From: Sterolibacterium sp964521075
GTDB taxonomy: Bacteria > Pseudomonadota > Gammaproteobacteria > Burkholderiales > Rhodocyclaceae
Direction of reading: 5' to 3'
DNA: 15,824 nucleotides
Assembly (NCBI GenBank): GCA_964521075.1
Contig: CAZFPI010000064.1
Span: forward strand, 1 to 15,824
Shown here: positions 13,927-15,824 of the stretch, piece after piece
How the letters are laid out: every line of letters starts with the position of its first letter
How positions within the stretch are numbered: the first letter of the stretch is position 1
The notes under the pieces: generated by a model
Database searches by the model: none
Told to the model about the DNA's origin: nothing
Seen by the model: the letters and a program-made list of their open reading frames with translations, nothing else
Made by a program: the position numbers and the translations under genes

Positions 13927-14730
13927 ATGCACCCCATGCTTATCACCGCCGTCAAGGCGGCACGCCGCGCCGGGCAGATCATCAATCGCGCCAGTCTCGA
14001 TATCGACCACCTTATGGTGGGGGCCAAGCAGCAGGCCGATTTCGTGACGGAAGTCGACAAGAACGCAGAGCAGGCCATCATCGAAATTCTGCGCGACGCC
14101 TATCCGGAACACGCAATTCTAGCAGAGGAGTCCGGAGCATCTGGCGACGATGATGCCGAGTATCAGTGGATCATCGACCCGCTCGACGGCACGACGAATT
14201 TCATTCATGGCTTCCCGCAATATGCAGTTTCCATCGCCCTGAAACACAAAGGGGCACTCAGCCATGCCGTCGTGTATGACACCATCCGGAACGATCTTTA
14301 CACCGCCAGCAAGGGGGGCGGGGCCTTTCTCAACGAGAAGCGCATCCGCGTGTCGAAGCGCACCCGTCTGGATGAGGCCCTGATTGGTACGGGCTTCCCA
14401 TACCGCAGCTTTGAGCATATCGACGCCTACCTGGCCATCTTCCGTGAGCTGGCGCAAAAGACCGCCGGGATGCGTCGCCCCGGTGCGGCTTCGATCGATC
14501 TGGCCTATGTCGCCGCCGGGCGGCTGGATGGCTTCTGGGAGTTCGGCCTGAGCCCCTGGGACATGGCTGCGGGCGCGCTTCTGATTACCGAAGCCGGTGG
14601 CCTCGTGACTAATCCCGTGGGGGAATCCGGTTTCCTCGAAAGTGGCAATCTGGTCGCGGGTAACCCCCGCATCTTTGCCCAGTTGCTGCAAACCATTGCG
14701 CCCCATTTGAGCGACGCCTTGCGCCGCTGA
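13927..14730 (+). CDS. suhB: Inositol-1-monophosphatase family protein SuhB
   Basis: A 267-residue metal-dependent phosphatase. Visible active-site motifs are AILAEESG (Glu67/Glu68), the metal-binding DPLDGTTNFIHGFP (Asp84, Asp87) and SPWDMAAGALLITEAGG (Asp212). The start MHPMLITAVKAARRAG matches the family's usual N-terminus, fixing ATG 13927; the ribosome site AAGAAG is weak. In E. coli SuhB hydrolyses inositol-1-phosphate in vitro and, with Nus factors, acts in rRNA transcription antitermination; I infer the same dual role here from similarity. It is divergent from trmJ, with a TTGACC hexamer at 13893-13898 but no convincing -10. Codon use here favours C at the third position more than in the accessory genes before trmJ. 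A 15-base duplication spans its stop codon. Confidence 0.94.
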   Translation: MHPMLITAVKAARRAGQIINRASLDIDHLMVGAKQQADFVTEVDKNAEQAIIEILRDAYPEHAILAEESGASGDDDAEYQWIIDPLDGTTNFIHGFPQYAVSIALKHKGALSHAVVYDTIRNDLYTASKGGGAFLNEKRIRVSKRTRLDEALIGTGFPYRSFEHIDAYLAIFRELAQKTAGMRRPGAASIDLAYVAAGRLDGFWEFGLSPWDMAAGALLITEAGGLVTNPVGESGFLESGNLVAGNPRIFAQLLQTIAPHLSDALRR

Positions 14731-14752
14731 GTTTGTGGCCGCTGAGTCTGTG
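14723..14752 (+). repeat. 15-base tandem duplication across the suhB stop codon
   Basis: Two adjacent 15-base units, 14723-14737 (gccgctgagtttgtg) and 14738-14752 (gccgctgagtctgtg), differ at one position. The first unit contains the suhB TGA stop, so the stop and its context are repeated downstream. This looks like a recent replication-slippage event. Confidence 0.8.
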
Positions 14753-14799
14753 CTGCCAGGCTTTCCGGCGGAGGCAGGCCAACTGAAGGGTGATGAACG

Positions 14800-15824
14800 A
14801 TGACGCTTTTTGGTTACCTGTACCGCCAGTCCTGGAAGTTGGTACTGCTGGCCACTCTGAGCGGTCTGGTGGCCGGTGTCAGTGGTGCAGCACTCATCGC
14901 TCTCATCAGCAAGGGAATCTCCACAGAGGCTTCACAGCTGGGCGCGCTCGCCTGGGTTTTTTTTGGTGTTGCCAGCTTGCATCTGCTGAGCAAGTGCGGC
15001 ACGGAAATCTCTCTTTTGCACCTGACCCAGTCGGCCATCTACCAGATGCGGATCGAGCTGGGGCGCAAGGTGCTCGCCACACCGCAAAAACGTCTGCAGG
15101 AGCTGGGCAAACCCGGGATCTTGCTCTTGCTCACCAAGGACATCGACAGCTTTACCGAGGCATTCGTCTGGCTGCCCATTGCTTTTGGTAATGCCGTTAT
15201 CATTCTCTCCTGCTTCGCCTACCTCGCCTGGCTCTCGCCGCTTTCGTTATTGTTGCTGATCATTTTTCTGGTACTGGGCCTCTTTGCTTTTTTCGCTGTC
15301 GAGCGCATTCCGCGCAAGCATCTGATCGATGTGCGCCAGAAACTCGATACGCTCTATGTCCATTTCCGTAATCTGATCGAAGGCAGCAAGGAGCTGCAGC
15401 TCAATGCCGGACGTGGTGAGATGTTCGTCGAGCGCGTCATCGGCCAGGAAGCGCGCGAGTTCAGGTTCTCCTACACCCGGGCCATGACCGGTTACAACAT
15501 GGCGGTGAATGTCGGAGCCATCATGTTCTTCGTGCTCATCGGCACGCTGCTTTTTCTCGCCCCCCAGGTCTTGCCCCAAACGCCTGAGGCCATCGCCACG
15601 ACCATTTTTACCTTGCTTTATCTGGTGAGGCCGGTGGCTGAGCTGGTTTTTGCCCTGCCCGTCGTCAGCCAGGCCGGGATTGCCCTGGGACGCATCCAGC
15701 AACTCGACCGCGACCTGAATCCCGTTTCGGCGGAGGCCACGGGGGCAGTGTTCGCGCTGGCCGACAAGGGCTGGACGCTCGAACTCCGGGGGATCAGGCA
15801 CCACTACCCGAGCAGCAGCGATGA
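14800..15824 (+). CDS. SyrD/PvdE-like cyclic-peptide or siderophore export ABC transporter (N-terminal part; cut by window end)
   Basis: An open frame from ATG 14800, with GAAGGG 10 bases upstream, runs off the window after 341 codons. The visible part is an ABC exporter membrane domain with about six hydrophobic segments (near 14-38, 47-65, 124-144, 147-167, 236-254 and 262-288). Between them are the intracellular stretches QMRIELGRKVLATPQKRLQE and LTKDIDSFTEAFVWLP. The loop YVHFRNLIEGSKELQLN is characteristic of the cyclic-peptide transporter group (SyrD, PvdE, YojI). Residues about 326-341 (WTLELRGIRHHYPSSSD) begin the nucleotide-binding domain; Walker A would lie just past the window. Family members export peptide siderophores, lipopeptides or microcins. 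It is 69 bases after suhB, on the same strand. The cargo is unknown; genes beyond the edge would be informative. Confidence 0.85.
   Translation, partial: MTLFGYLYRQSWKLVLLATLSGLVAGVSGAALIALISKGISTEASQLGALAWVFFGVASLHLLSKCGTEISLLHLTQSAIYQMRIELGRKVLATPQKRLQELGKPGILLLLTKDIDSFTEAFVWLPIAFGNAVIILSCFAYLAWLSPLSLLLLIIFLVLGLFAFFAVERIPRKHLIDVRQKLDTLYVHFRNLIEGSKELQLNAGRGEMFVERVIGQEAREFRFSYTRAMTGYNMAVNVGAIMFFVLIGTLLFLAPQVLPQTPEAIATTIFTLLYLVRPVAELVFALPVVSQAGIALGRIQQLDRDLNPVSAEATGAVFALADKGWTLELRGIRHHYPSSSD

Noticed and set aside
14790..15191. 133-codon plus-strand frame overlapping the exporter start
   Set aside because: It is out of frame with the ABC transporter, whose membrane domain reads cleanly from ATG 14800 to the window end.

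Overview
The window looks like a chromosomal segment of a GC-rich betaproteobacterium. The Rhodocyclales/Sterolibacteriaceae neighbourhood is my best guess, from the SuhB and Pst/Pho protein sequences, the divergent trmJ/suhB pair and the proteobacterial REP-type repeats. No rRNA, tRNA, CRISPR array, integrase or transposase was found. All family assignments come from reading motifs; no database search was run.

Region 1 (1-6750, all minus strand) is a complete phosphate-uptake and phosphate-sensing operon. Read in the direction of transcription it is pstS, pstC, pstA, pstB, phoU, phoB, phoR. The genes are tightly packed (phoU and phoB overlap by 4 bases). PstS binds phosphate in the periplasm, PstC and PstA form the channel and PstB is the ATPase. 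PhoU connects transporter state to the histidine kinase PhoR, which phosphorylates PhoB. Upstream of pstS lies a two-heptamer direct repeat with 11-base period and a -10-like element 10 bases further on, consistent with a Pho box by which PhoB controls its own operon. Downstream of phoR is a cluster of three REP-like palindromes.

Region 2 (6933-13082) is an accessory metabolic block. Two adjacent acyl-CoA dehydrogenase paralogues come first. The first lacks the catalytic glutamate at both positions known in the superfamily and stops just after that site; the second keeps it. This suggests a heteromeric enzyme. A convergent LLM-class flavin oxidoreductase follows, then a divergent FdhF/YdeP-type molybdopterin oxidoreductase. 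The latter is preceded by a possible 28-residue coupled small ORF and a 17-base inverted repeat. The substrates are unknown.

Region 3 (13109-15824) holds trmJ (tRNA 2'-O-methyltransferase) and suhB (inositol monophosphatase family / rRNA antitermination factor) in the divergent arrangement also known in Escherichia coli. It ends with the start of a SyrD/PvdE-like cyclic-peptide or siderophore export ABC transporter cut by the window edge. A 15-base tandem duplication covers the suhB stop codon.
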